Source of the DNA: Herbaspirillum sp. SJZ107
Lineage (GTDB): Bacteria; Pseudomonadota; Gammaproteobacteria; Burkholderiales; Burkholderiaceae_D
NCBI RefSeq assembly: GCF_006715485.1
Contig: NZ_VFNH01000002.1
Span: forward strand, 1,789,769-1,853,768
DNA length: 64,000 nucleotides
Reading direction: 5' to 3'
In this document: positions 27,037 to 35,919 of the stretch, piece after piece
How the letters are laid out: every line of letters starts with the position of its first letter
Numbering within the stretch: position 1 is the first letter of the stretch
Position numbers and translations under genes: made by a program
Notes under the pieces: model-generated
What the model was told of the DNA's origin: nothing
The model's database searches: none
Seen by the model: only the letters and a program-made list of their open reading frames with translations

Positions 27037-28365
27037 ATGAGCGATTCCGACAAGCCGGCACCGCAGCCGGGCCAGGACCCCGATGCCACGATGCTGGTGC
27101 TGAACCCCGGCGGCCGGCGTACGGCAGCGGGCGCGGCGCCCGCGCCCGCCGCCGGCGCTTCGATCCATGCCGAAAGCGCCCCGGTGCACGTGGCGCTCGC
27201 AGGCAGTGGCCTCAACCGGCTGGTGCGCGCGGCCAACCCCTTGCTCGACCTGGTGGTGCCGCTGCGCCATACGCTGCAGCCGCCCGACCTGGGCCAGCTG
27301 CGCGAGCGCCTGGCGCTGGCCATCCGCACCTTCGAATCCGACGCCGCGGCGGCCGGCGTGCCGACCGACTCGATCGCCGCCGCCCGTTATTCCCTGTGCA
27401 CGCTGCTCGACGAAACCATCTCCGGCACGCCCTGGGGCAGCGGGGTATGGGGGGCGCGCAGCCTGCTGGTGGCCTTCCACAACGAAGCCTCGGGCGGCGA
27501 AAAATTCTTCCTGGTCTTGCAGCGCCTGAGCCAGGATGCCGCGAAACACCTCGATCTGCTCGAACTGATGTACCTGTGCCTGGCGCTCGGCCTGGAGGGA
27601 CGCTTCCGCCTCGCCGACCAGGGCCAGGCCCAGCTGGCGACCGTACGCGAACGCCTGCTCGCCCTGATCCGCCAGCATCGCGGCGCCTTCGAGGCCGACC
27701 TGTCGCCGCACTGGCGCGGCGCGGCGGCGCCGGCGGTCTCGCCGATGCGCCGCACGCCGGTGTGGGTGATGGCGGCCGGCGCCTGCAGCCTGCTGCTGGT
27801 GGCCCAGCTGGTGGCCTCGCATGTGCTGAACCGCGATTCGGACCCGGTGTTCGCCAAACTGTCGGCGCTGCGCCAGGCGGGTGTGCCGGCCACGGTGGCC
27901 GCACCGATGCCCGTCGCGGCGCCGGCACGCACCGCCGCCTTCCTGGCGCCGGAAGTCGCCGCCGGCAAGGTCACCGTCACCGAATCGGCCGCGCGCACCA
28001 CGATCACGCTGCGCGGCGAAGGCATGTTCGGCTCCGGCAGCGCCGAGGTCAACGGCGACGTCGCGGGCCTGCTCGGCCGCATCGGCGACGCCCTGAAGAC
28101 GCTGCCCGGCAAGGTGCTGGTGATCGGCCATACCGACAATACCAAACCCGGCCTGTCGGCCCGCTTCCCGTCGAACTACGATTTGTCCAAGGCCCGTGCG
28201 GCGGCCGTGATGGCGGCGCTGGCCACGCGGGCCGGTCCGCCGGAACGCTACAGCGTCGAGGGACGCGGCGATGCCGAACCGCTGGTGCCGAACGACAGCC
28301 CGGCCGCGCGTGCGCGCAACCGCCGCGTCGAGCTGGTCGTGCTGGCGCCGGCCAGCGCCCCGTGA
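27037..28365 (+). CDS. tssL: T6SS inner-membrane protein TssL with OmpA-like extension
   Basis: This 442-residue protein has a cytoplasmic DotU domain (about 55-215: NPLLDLVVPLRHTLQPPDLG, ARYSLCTLLDETISGTPWG), one transmembrane helix (about 243-262) and a periplasmic OmpA-like peptidoglycan-binding domain (about 320-440: VLVIGHTDNTKPGL, SVEGRGDAEPLVPND, RNRRVELVVL). This is the extended TssL type, which anchors the secretion channel to the cell wall. The N-terminus is Pro/Ala-rich. GGAGG lies before the ATG, 3 bp after the tssK stop. Confidence 0.94.
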   Translation: MSDSDKPAPQPGQDPDATMLVLNPGGRRTAAGAAPAPAAGASIHAESAPVHVALAGSGLNRLVRAANPLLDLVVPLRHTLQPPDLGQLRERLALAIRTFESDAAAAGVPTDSIAAARYSLCTLLDETISGTPWGSGVWGARSLLVAFHNEASGGEKFFLVLQRLSQDAAKHLDLLELMYLCLALGLEGRFRLADQGQAQLATVRERLLALIRQHRGAFEADLSPHWRGAAAPAVSPMRRTPVWVMAAGACSLLLVAQLVASHVLNRDSDPVFAKLSALRQAGVPATVAAPMPVAAPARTAAFLAPEVAAGKVTVTESAARTTITLRGEGMFGSGSAEVNGDVAGLLGRIGDALKTLPGKVLVIGHTDNTKPGLSARFPSNYDLSKARAAAVMAALATRAGPPERYSVEGRGDAEPLVPNDSPAARARNRRVELVVLAPASAP

Positions 28366-28411
28366 ATACCCATCCTGTCATTGGCCGTACCGGCCGCATC
28401 GGCTATATATT

Positions 28412-31400
28412 ATGAAACGTCTGTTTTCCTGGCTCTTCAAGCGCGCGGTGCTGGCCTTCATCGGCGTGCTGCTGCTGTCGCTGGTGTTCTGGTTCGAGGC
28501 GCCGCTGCTTGCCTTCGACGGCAAGGAGCCGTTTGCCGCCAGCAGCGTGCGCTGGTTCTTCGTATTCCTGATGTTCGCGGCCTGGGCCGGCTGGCTCGGC
28601 TGGAAGGCCTTGTCCGCCTGGCTGGCCAACCGCAAGCTGATCGCGAGCATGGCCGCCGCCGATGCGCCGGTGCCGGCTGGTGTCCCCGATCCGGCGGCGC
28701 TGCACGAGCAGGCGGCCCTGAAGCAGCGCATGGCGCAGGCGCTGGCGGTGCTGAAGAAGGCGGCACCCGGGAAGAAGGCGTGGGGCAGCCAGTATCTGTA
28801 TCAGCTGCCGTGGTACATGTTCGTCGGCGCCCCCGGCAGCGGCAAGACCACCAGTCTGCTGCATTCGGGCCTGCGCTTCCCGCTGGCCGAGGCCATGGGG
28901 CCGGGCGCCATCGGCGGCGTCGGCGGCACGCGCCAGTGCGACTGGTGGTTCACCGACGAGGCGGTGCTGCTCGATACGGCCGGCCGCTACACTACCCAGG
29001 ACAGCGATGCCCAGGCCGACCAGGCGGGCTGGCACGGTTTTCTCGCGCTGCTGAAGAAGCACCGGCCGCGCCGTCCGATCGACGGCGTCATCGTGGCGCT
29101 GTCGGTCGCCGACCTGCTGCAGCAGGGCCCCGCCGCGCGCCAGGCCCAGGCCGCGGCGATCCGTGCCCGCATCAAGGAACTGCACGAGAAGCTCGGGACC
29201 CGTTTTCCCGTGTACGTCACGGTGACCAAGTGCGACCTGCTGGCCGGTTTCACCGAATTCTTCGATCCGCTGGGGCGTGAAGAGCGTGCCCAGGTGTGGG
29301 GCATGACTTTTCCGGCGGCGACGGAAGGCGCCGCGCTGGCGGAATTTCCGGCGCGCTTCCTCGAACTCGAACAGCAGTTGCAGGCGCGGGTGCTGACGCG
29401 CATGCAGGACGAGCGCGACCTGCAGCGGCGTGCCTTGCTGTACCGTTTTCCGCAACAGTTCGCGGGCCTGGGCGAGGTGCTCGGCGGCTTCCTGGGCGCG
29501 GTGTTCGAACCGACCCGCTACGAGCCGAGCGCCCTGCTGCGCGGCGTGTACTTCACCAGCGGGACCCAGGAGGGCAGCCCGATCGACCGCGTGATGGGCG
29601 CGCTGGCCGCGACCTTCGGCCTGGACCGCAAGGTGCTGCCGCCGAATGCGGCCAGCGGCCGCAGTTATTTCATCACCAATCTGCTGCGCGAGCTGATCTT
29701 CAAGGAAGCGGGACTGGCCGGCATCGATGGCGCCTTCGAGGCACGCCAGCGGCGCCTGCGCTGGCTGGGGGCGGGCGCCGCCGGCGTGCTGTTCGCGCTG
29801 CTGGTGGCCGGCCTGGCCACCAGTTTCGTGCACAACGGGCAAACCGTGCGCGAGGTCGACGCACGCGCCGACGCGCTCGACAAGCTGGTGCGGGCCGCGC
29901 CCGCGGACGGCTCGGCACTGGGCATCCTGCCGATGCTGAACGCGGCGCGCGCACTGCCTGGCGGCCATGACGAACGCGATGCCAGCGTCCCGCTATCGAG
30001 CCGCTTCGGCCTGAACCAGCGCGACAAGCTCGGCGCCGGTGCCGAACTGGCTTACCAGCGCCTGCTGCGATCGAGCATGTTGCCGCGCGTGGCGGCGCGC
30101 CTGGAAGACGTCCTGCGCCGCGGCGACGCCAACAGCCAGGAGCAGCTCTACGAAGCGCTGCGCGTGTACCTCATGCTGGGCCAGCCGACGCATCTCGATG
30201 CCGACTCGGTCCTGGCCTGGCTGGCCTTCGACTGGCGCCGTAGCCTGCCGGATGCCAGCGCCGAGCAGCGCGACCAGCTGCTCGCCCACGCCGGCGCGCT
30301 GCTGGAGACGGCCGGCGGCGGCGCCGAGCCGCCCCTGCTGGATGCCGCCCTCGTCGCCAGGGTGCGCGCCACGCTGGCCATGATGCCGCTGCCCGAGCGC
30401 GTTTACAACCGGCTCAAGCGCATGGTCGCCCAGGCCAAACTGCCGGAGTTTTCGGTCAACCGGGCAGTGGGGCGCGACGTCTCGGCCGTGTTGGCGCGCA
30501 AGAGCGGCGAGCCGCTCACACGCGGCATCCCGGGTGTGTTCAGCGTGGCCGGCTACCGTGAACTGCTCAAGCAGTCGCCCGGCGCGCTGGCCGACATCGC
30601 CAAGGACAGCTGGGTGCTGGACCGCCGCGAAGCCGAAGGCGCCCTGGGTGCGCTCACCGGCGACCAGATGCACGCCGCCGTGCTGCAGCTGTATTACGCC
30701 GATTACATCCGGGCCTGGGACGCGATGCTGGCCGACGTGCGGATCGCGCCGTTTTCCAGCCTCGACCAGGGCGCACGCATCACCAACGCGCTGGCCGCGG
30801 CCGACTCGCCGCTCAAGGCCTTCCTGACGGCGGCCGCGCGCGAAACCACGCTCGACGGCGCAAGCGGCAAGGGGGCGGCGGCACTCGACGCCGCGGTGCG
30901 CAGCAAGCTGTCGGCCGCACGCCAGAAACTCGAAGCGGCACTCGGCGGTGGCGATGACGCGGCGCCCGAGCCGGCGGCGAAGACCGGCACCCCGGTCGAC
31001 CAGCATTTCGAGACGCTGCACAAGCTGGTCGGCAGCGCTGCCGCCCCGGGACCGCTCGACGCACAGCTGGCGCTGCTCAAGGACGCCTCGCAATACTTCG
31101 ATGCCGCCGACAAGGCGCGTCGCGCCGGTACGCCCGCGCCTGCCGGCGATGCGCTGCAAAAGGTCAAGCGCGCCGCCGAAGGGACGCCGGCGCCGCTGGG
31201 CGACATGCTTGCCAACGTCGACAGCGCCGGTTCGGGCCTGACGCTCGACAGCGAACGCGCGCGCATCCAGGCCTTGTGGGCGGCGGAAGCCGCGCCGTTC
31301 TGCCGCGATGCGATCGCCGGACGCTACCCAATGGTGCGCAGCGCCACCAGGGATGCCACGCCGGACGATTTCGGCAAGTTCTTTGGCCCGGGCGGTATCA

Positions 31401-31957
31401 TGGACGATTTCTTCAGCAAGAACCTGGCCGCGCAAGTGGACATGTCGGGGCCGCAGTGGAAATGGCGCGGCACCGGCGAGGCGCCGGTCGGCATCGGCCA
31501 GGACGTGCTGAACCAGTTCCAGCGCGCCGCACGCCTGCGCGAGATGTTCTTCGGTGCCGGCGGACGCCAGCCTTCGCTGCGCTTCGAGCTGTTGCCGCAA
31601 GCGGCCGATCCGGCCTTGACGAAGGTCGTGCTCGACATCGACGGCCAGCCGGTCCTGTACAGCGCCGGCACCCCGGCACGGCCGGTCCCGGTCACGCTCC
31701 CGTCGGGCAAAGGCGGCAGCCTGGTCCACCTGGAAGCCACGCCGGCGCTGCGCGCCGACCTGCGCACCGAGGGGCCATGGGCCTGGTTCCGCATGCTGGA
31801 CAAGGGCGTGCTGCAGCCTGGCGCGCAGGGCGAGCGCTACACCTTGACGTTCGACCTCGACGGCCACAAGATGACTTACCAGCTCACCGCCAGCAGCGTG
31901 ATCAACCCGTTCCGGCGCGAGGCGCTGGAACAGTTCCGCTGCCCGGCGGCCTGGTGA
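28412..31957 (+). CDS. tssM: T6SS inner-membrane channel protein TssM (IcmF)
   Basis: This 1,181-residue IcmF-family protein has two N-terminal transmembrane helices (about 12-30 and 48-66), a cytoplasmic NTPase-like domain with an intact Walker A (GAPGSGKTT, 139-147), and a third helix near 450-472. The large periplasmic region ends in a beta-rich C-terminus (WFRMLDKGVLQPGAQGERYT) that normally contacts TssJ. No TssJ gene is visible in the window. ATG 28412 was chosen because the conserved MKRLFSWLFKRAVLAFIGVL starts there. Confidence 0.94.
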   Translation: MKRLFSWLFKRAVLAFIGVLLLSLVFWFEAPLLAFDGKEPFAASSVRWFFVFLMFAAWAGWLGWKALSAWLANRKLIASMAAADAPVPAGVPDPAALHEQAALKQRMAQALAVLKKAAPGKKAWGSQYLYQLPWYMFVGAPGSGKTTSLLHSGLRFPLAEAMGPGAIGGVGGTRQCDWWFTDEAVLLDTAGRYTTQDSDAQADQAGWHGFLALLKKHRPRRPIDGVIVALSVADLLQQGPAARQAQAAAIRARIKELHEKLGTRFPVYVTVTKCDLLAGFTEFFDPLGREERAQVWGMTFPAATEGAALAEFPARFLELEQQLQARVLTRMQDERDLQRRALLYRFPQQFAGLGEVLGGFLGAVFEPTRYEPSALLRGVYFTSGTQEGSPIDRVMGALAATFGLDRKVLPPNAASGRSYFITNLLRELIFKEAGLAGIDGAFEARQRRLRWLGAGAAGVLFALLVAGLATSFVHNGQTVREVDARADALDKLVRAAPADGSALGILPMLNAARALPGGHDERDASVPLSSRFGLNQRDKLGAGAELAYQRLLRSSMLPRVAARLEDVLRRGDANSQEQLYEALRVYLMLGQPTHLDADSVLAWLAFDWRRSLPDASAEQRDQLLAHAGALLETAGGGAEPPLLDAALVARVRATLAMMPLPERVYNRLKRMVAQAKLPEFSVNRAVGRDVSAVLARKSGEPLTRGIPGVFSVAGYRELLKQSPGALADIAKDSWVLDRREAEGALGALTGDQMHAAVLQLYYADYIRAWDAMLADVRIAPFSSLDQGARITNALAAADSPLKAFLTAAARETTLDGASGKGAAALDAAVRSKLSAARQKLEAALGGGDDAAPEPAAKTGTPVDQHFETLHKLVGSAAAPGPLDAQLALLKDASQYFDAADKARRAGTPAPAGDALQKVKRAAEGTPAPLGDMLANVDSAGSGLTLDSERARIQALWAAEAAPFCRDAIAGRYPMVRSATRDATPDDFGKFFGPGGIMDDFFSKNLAAQVDMSGPQWKWRGTGEAPVGIGQDVLNQFQRAARLREMFFGAGGRQPSLRFELLPQAADPALTKVVLDIDGQPVLYSAGTPARPVPVTLPSGKGGSLVHLEATPALRADLRTEGPWAWFRMLDKGVLQPGAQGERYTLTFDLDGHKMTYQLTASSVINPFRREALEQFRCPAAW

Positions 31958-31962
31958 TTCCG

Positions 31963-32640
31963 ATGGGTGCGCGGGCGCCGGGCTTCTTCGGCAAGCTGCG
32001 CAGCCATGGCGATTTCGTGTCGCGCCGGCTGCCGCCCGCCATGCAGTCGGCATTCGATGGCTGGCTGCAGGCCTCCCTGGTGCGCAGCCGGGCCGCGCTC
32101 GGCGCAGACTGGACGCCGACCTGGGCAAGCAGTCCCTTGTGGCGCTTCGTGCTGGCGCCTGGCCTGTGCGGCACCCGGGCCTGGTGCGGGATCATGATGC
32201 CCAGCGCCGACCGGGTCGGACGATGTTTTCCCCTGGTGCTGGCGGCCGGCCTGGACGACGTACCGTCGCTTGCCGACTGCCTGACAGGGCACGCCGCCTG
32301 GTTCGCGCGGCTGGAAGACCTGGCGCTGTCGTCGCTCGACGAGGGTTTTTCGATGGATGCGTTCGATACCGCGCTGCAGGCGCTGGATGGCGCGCCGCGC
32401 CCGGCAATGGCCGTGGCAAGGGCGGGGCCGGCTGGCCCGCGGGTGGCGGCCTTGCCCAGTGGCCTGGTGCCGCCCCTGGCCGGCGCCGGCATGGCCGGGT
32501 GCAGCGCCTGGTGGACCGACGGATCGGCGCAGGTCGCGCCCAGCCTGGCGCTATGCCCGGGCCTGCCGCCGGCGGCGGGATTTGCCGCGCTGCTCGACGG
32601 GCAGTGGCAAGCGCATGGATGGCCGGCGGCGCTGCCTTAG
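31963..32640 (+). CDS. tagF: T6SS regulatory protein TagF (ImpM family)
   Basis: This 225-residue protein matches TagF: GFFGKLRSHGDFVSRRLPPA, then SSPLWRFVLAPGLCGTRAWC and GRCFPLVLAAGL. In H1-T6SS, TagF represses assembly after translation by binding Fha, independently of the phosphorylation pathway. The ATG lies 5 bp after the tssM stop; a GTG at 31954 overlapping that stop is an alternative. It ends 19 bp from the convergent phosphatase gene. Confidence 0.9.
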   Translation: MGARAPGFFGKLRSHGDFVSRRLPPAMQSAFDGWLQASLVRSRAALGADWTPTWASSPLWRFVLAPGLCGTRAWCGIMMPSADRVGRCFPLVLAAGLDDVPSLADCLTGHAAWFARLEDLALSSLDEGFSMDAFDTALQALDGAPRPAMAVARAGPAGPRVAALPSGLVPPLAGAGMAGCSAWWTDGSAQVAPSLALCPGLPPAAGFAALLDGQWQAHGWPAALP

Positions 32641-32659
32641 AGCGTCGGGCGCTGGCCGT

Positions 32660-33511
32660 TCAAGCCGGCCCGCACAGCGCGACCAGCACCGTGATGTTGT
32701 CGCGCGCGCCGTAGCGCTTGGCCGTCTCGATCAGCCGGTCGCACAGTGCCGGCAGGTTGCCGGCGTGGGCATCGGCCAGGGTAGCCTGGATTTCTCCATG
32801 CGGCACGCTGCCGTGCAGGCCGTCGCTGCACAGCATCAGGACATCGTCGGGAACCATCATGTGTGAACGCACCTCGGGCGTGACGGCGGCCGACGGCCCG
32901 ACCGCCTGCAGCAGCAGGTTGCGGGCAGGGAGCCGGTCGACCATGCCGGCTTCCAGCGCCTGCTGGTACAGGGTCTGGTCGCGCGTGAGCTGTTCGAGGA
33001 CGCCGCCGCGCAAGCGGTACAGGCGGCTGTCGCCGACGTGGAAGGACACCATGGGCGTGGCGAACGGATGCGGCCCGGGCGGGCGCCACAGGCCGGTCAG
33101 GGTCGCGCCCATGCCGCCGCCATCGGACCGGCCGCGCGCGCAATTCTGCGCATACAGGATGCTGTTGGCATGTTCGACCGCCGCATGCAGGAGGCGCACG
33201 GCGCCAGCCGCCGGATCGGACCAGGTGGCATCGGGATCGTCAGCTGCAATGCCGCGCGCGCTTTCCCGCGCGAGCGCCGGCGCATGCTGTGCCAGGTAGG
33301 CGCGCAAGGCCGTCAGAACGCCGGCGCTGGCCACTTCGCCGGCCGCATGGCCACCCATCCCGTCCGCCACCATCGCCACGCCGAGCGCTTCGTCGATCAG
33401 GAAGTTGTCTTCGTTGGTTTCGCGCACCGGCCCGACATCGGTGGCGCCAAAGGCCACGCCCAGCGACAGGCGATGCACGCGCATCGGAGACAGCGGAATC
33501 GGCATCGGCAT
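32660..33511 (-). CDS. pppA: PP2C-type Ser/Thr phosphatase, T6SS threonine-phosphorylation pathway
   Basis: This 283-residue PPM-family phosphatase has all the metal-binding motifs: RETNEDN (30-36), VADGMGGHAAGE (48-59), GDSRLYR (160-166), CSDGL (228-232) and ARDNITV (269-275). In Pseudomonas PppA removes phosphate from Fha1 to switch the T6SS off; its position beside a kinase gene and tagF supports the same job. The ATG at 33511 was chosen because AAGGA lies about 10 nt upstream; the frame is open further back into the kinase gene. It lies 17 bp after the kinase stop. Confidence 0.9.
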   Translation of the reverse strand: MPMPIPLSPMRVHRLSLGVAFGATDVGPVRETNEDNFLIDEALGVAMVADGMGGHAAGEVASAGVLTALRAYLAQHAPALARESARGIAADDPDATWSDPAAGAVRLLHAAVEHANSILYAQNCARGRSDGGGMGATLTGLWRPPGPHPFATPMVSFHVGDSRLYRLRGGVLEQLTRDQTLYQQALEAGMVDRLPARNLLLQAVGPSAAVTPEVRSHMMVPDDVLMLCSDGLHGSVPHGEIQATLADAHAGNLPALCDRLIETAKRYGARDNITVLVALCGPA

Positions 33512-33528
33512 GGCGTCACGGTCCTTGT

Positions 33529-34983
33529 TCAAGTATCGGCATCGCGCAGGAAGCGCGTGCGCTGGTCGGGGTTGTCGATGTGGCTCGCCAGCAGCCGGAG
33601 AAATTCGGCCCTGTCGCAGGTCTGCTTCATGGCGCGCCTGGCGACGATGCGCGCGATTGGCCCGATCAGGACGACCAGCCTGGTCGCGGTCGCGTCGGCC
33701 CACGCTTCATCGAAGGGAGCCGGCGCGCGGATCGCCGACGCTGCCGGCGGCAAGCTTGCGGATACCGTTCCGATCGCTCCCGGCGAACTCGCGGTCACCG
33801 GCAGACCGGCGCCGGTGCCGTTGGCCAGCAGCTTTTTCTTGAGTAGTTCGAGCGACTGCTGGAACTCGATCCGGCCCACATCGGATGGGATATGCGGCAG
33901 CAGCAGGGTGCCCAGCGCGTCGAGGCCATCGGCGCTGTCGGCGACCTTCTTGAGCAGGAACCTGGCCATCGGACCGATCTGGCGCGCCAGGCTGGTTTCG
34001 ACCTCGGGAAATGCCTGGCGCTTCCAGGGCGTCATGGTGTCCATGCCGGTACCGGTGCCTGCGGACACGACGCTGTGCGACGCGGCCAGGTCCGGCAGGC
34101 CGGCGGCGAGCACCGTGCGGTCATCGTCCGCCATGCGGGTGGCGTCCGGGTCGGCGCCGGCGCCGGCTCCCTCGCGTGCCGCGGCCAGCAGGGCCTCATG
34201 GAACGCGCGCGCCGATGGGTAGCGCTCGCCCTGTGCCTTGGCCAGCGCGGTGGTTACCACGCGGTCGAAGCGCGTGCCCAGGGCCGGTGCCAGCTGCGAG
34301 GGTGCTTGCGGATGGTCGTTGAGAATCTGCTGCATGACGACTGCGGCGCTGCCCGTAAACGGCCGCGCGCCGGTCAGCAGCTGATACAGCACGATTCCGG
34401 CCGAGAACACGTCGGAGCGGCCGTCGACCGGTTCGCCCCGAAACTGTTCGGGCGGCATGTAGCTTGGCGTGCCGACCATCGACCCGGCCTGGGTCAGGGT
34501 CGAGGACTCGATGCGGGCAATGCCGAAGTCGCTGATTTTCAGCTGGGCGGCCGAAGTGATCAACAGGTTTGCCGGTTTGATATCGCGGTGTACGACGCCG
34601 CGCGCATGCGCGTAGTCGAGTCCTTGCAGCAGGTCGCCCATCCAGGCCAGCACGCGCGGCAGGGCGGTCGGGCGGCTGGCCACGAGCAGCGTATCGAGCG
34701 CGCTGCCTTCGACGAACTCCATCGCGATGTAAGCCGATTCGTCGTCTTCGCCATAATCGAACACGGTGACGATGTTCGGATGGCTCAGGCGTCCGGCGGC
34801 CTGGGCTTCGTTCTTGAAGCGGCTGATCAGGTCGGCCTGCTGGCCATCCGTGAACAATTCCTTGCGAATGGTCTTGAGCGCCACCACGCGTTCGATCCAG
34901 GGGTCAAAGGCCTTGTAGACCACGCCCATCGCGCCTTTTCCGAGCACGCTGTCGATGCGGTATTTCCCGAGTTGCGCGATCAT
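33529..34983 (-). CDS. Soluble Ser/Thr protein kinase of the T6SS regulatory operon
   Basis: This 484-residue Hanks-type kinase is intact: glycine loop GKGAMG (15-20), Lys37, HRDIKPAN (132-139), DFG (152-154) and a GTPSYMPPEQ activation segment with candidate phosphothreonines. The kinase domain ends near 270. The tail has two related helical units, GPMARFLLKKVADSADGLDA near 337 and GPIARIVARRAMKQTCDRAE near 441. Unlike Pseudomonas PpkA there is no transmembrane helix or von Willebrand domain, so signal input must come from another protein, most simply the heme/HAMP protein encoded just upstream. Its likely target is TagH. Confidence 0.88.
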   Translation of the reverse strand: MIAQLGKYRIDSVLGKGAMGVVYKAFDPWIERVVALKTIRKELFTDGQQADLISRFKNEAQAAGRLSHPNIVTVFDYGEDDESAYIAMEFVEGSALDTLLVASRPTALPRVLAWMGDLLQGLDYAHARGVVHRDIKPANLLITSAAQLKISDFGIARIESSTLTQAGSMVGTPSYMPPEQFRGEPVDGRSDVFSAGIVLYQLLTGARPFTGSAAVVMQQILNDHPQAPSQLAPALGTRFDRVVTTALAKAQGERYPSARAFHEALLAAAREGAGAGADPDATRMADDDRTVLAAGLPDLAASHSVVSAGTGTGMDTMTPWKRQAFPEVETSLARQIGPMARFLLKKVADSADGLDALGTLLLPHIPSDVGRIEFQQSLELLKKKLLANGTGAGLPVTASSPGAIGTVSASLPPAASAIRAPAPFDEAWADATATRLVVLIGPIARIVARRAMKQTCDRAEFLRLLASHIDNPDQRTRFLRDADT

Positions 34984-34992
34984 CGTTCTACC

Positions 34993-35871
34993 TTATTCCT
35001 GCAGCATCTTCATGGCCGAAGCGAGGCTGGCGCGCATGCGCGCGAACGAGCGGGCCAGGGCCGACAGTTCGTCGCTGCCGTCGACCTCGAATTCCTCGGC
35101 GTTGAATTCGCCCAGGCTGACCTGGTCGGCCAGCAGCGACATCCTGGTGATCCGGCGCGTGACGAAATAGTGGACCATGACATTCAGTGCGATGAACAGG
35201 AACACGAAGATGACCAGCATCGACAGCATGTAAGTGCGCAGCATCGCGCCGGCGCGGCGCAGCGGCACTTCCATCGGCACCGACACGACCTGCGCACCGA
35301 CGATTTCCATGTGCTTCCAGCCGAAGCCGTTGTTGCGGCCGTAGATGTCGGTCATGGTTTTCGGCGCCGCATCGGGGACGCTGTGGCAACGCAGGCAGGC
35401 TTCGTTCTTGATCTGCAGCGGACGCGCCACGTACAGCGCGGGACCGATTGCCGTGTCGCGCTGGCCGACCAGTTCGGCCAGCGCAGGCTTCGCGCGCAGG
35501 GTGTTGACCAGGTCCGCTTCCCAGTCCGCGGCGCGGTCACGCAGGTTGGTCGGATTCAGCGTGGCTTCCTTGTACGTGAAGTCCGGGTATTGCTTGAGCA
35601 GTTGGCCCAGCTGTTCGGTGGCGGCAAACGAGGGAATCGATTGTGGAAGGAATTCGTACTTCAGCCGCGTGTCCAGCAGCGGCACGATCTGGGTCGCCGT
35701 ATAGCTGCGTGCCGCGAGCGCGGACTGCATCAGCACGCGCGCGCTCTGCAGCGTCTCTTCCCGCGCGTTTTGCTGCAGCAGGTAGTTGGTCACGATGCAT
35801 GCGGCACCGAAACCGATGCCGAAGACCGCCAGGAAGACGATATTGAATTTCGCAGCAATCGACAATTTCAT
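34993..35871 (-). CDS. Membrane c-type heme sensor: DUF3365 periplasmic domain plus HAMP
   Basis: This 292-residue protein has an N-terminal transmembrane helix (about 8-28), a periplasmic DUF3365-type domain with a covalent-heme motif CLRCH (159-163), a second helix (about 213-235) and a cytoplasmic HAMP domain (about 236-290). It stops at the HAMP, with no kinase, cyclase or methyl-accepting output. The gene ends 9 bp before the Ser/Thr kinase start, so the natural reading is a redox or ligand sensor acting on that kinase. Full maturation would need the cytochrome c assembly system, which is not in this window. Confidence 0.85.
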   Translation of the reverse strand: MKLSIAAKFNIVFLAVFGIGFGAACIVTNYLLQQNAREETLQSARVLMQSALAARSYTATQIVPLLDTRLKYEFLPQSIPSFAATEQLGQLLKQYPDFTYKEATLNPTNLRDRAADWEADLVNTLRAKPALAELVGQRDTAIGPALYVARPLQIKNEACLRCHSVPDAAPKTMTDIYGRNNGFGWKHMEIVGAQVVSVPMEVPLRRAGAMLRTYMLSMLVIFVFLFIALNVMVHYFVTRRITRMSLLADQVSLGEFNAEEFEVDGSDELSALARSFARMRASLASAMKMLQE

Positions 35872-35919
35872 GGAATGTGGTCCCGAGACAGGTTAGTGGG
35901 AGCGCGTCGGTGCAGGCGT

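Noticed and set aside
24112..28131. A 1,339-codon minus-strand open frame opposite tagH-tssK-tssL
   Set aside because: Its translation is His/Gln/Arg-rich with no domain, whereas the plus strand encodes three clear T6SS proteins over the same bases.
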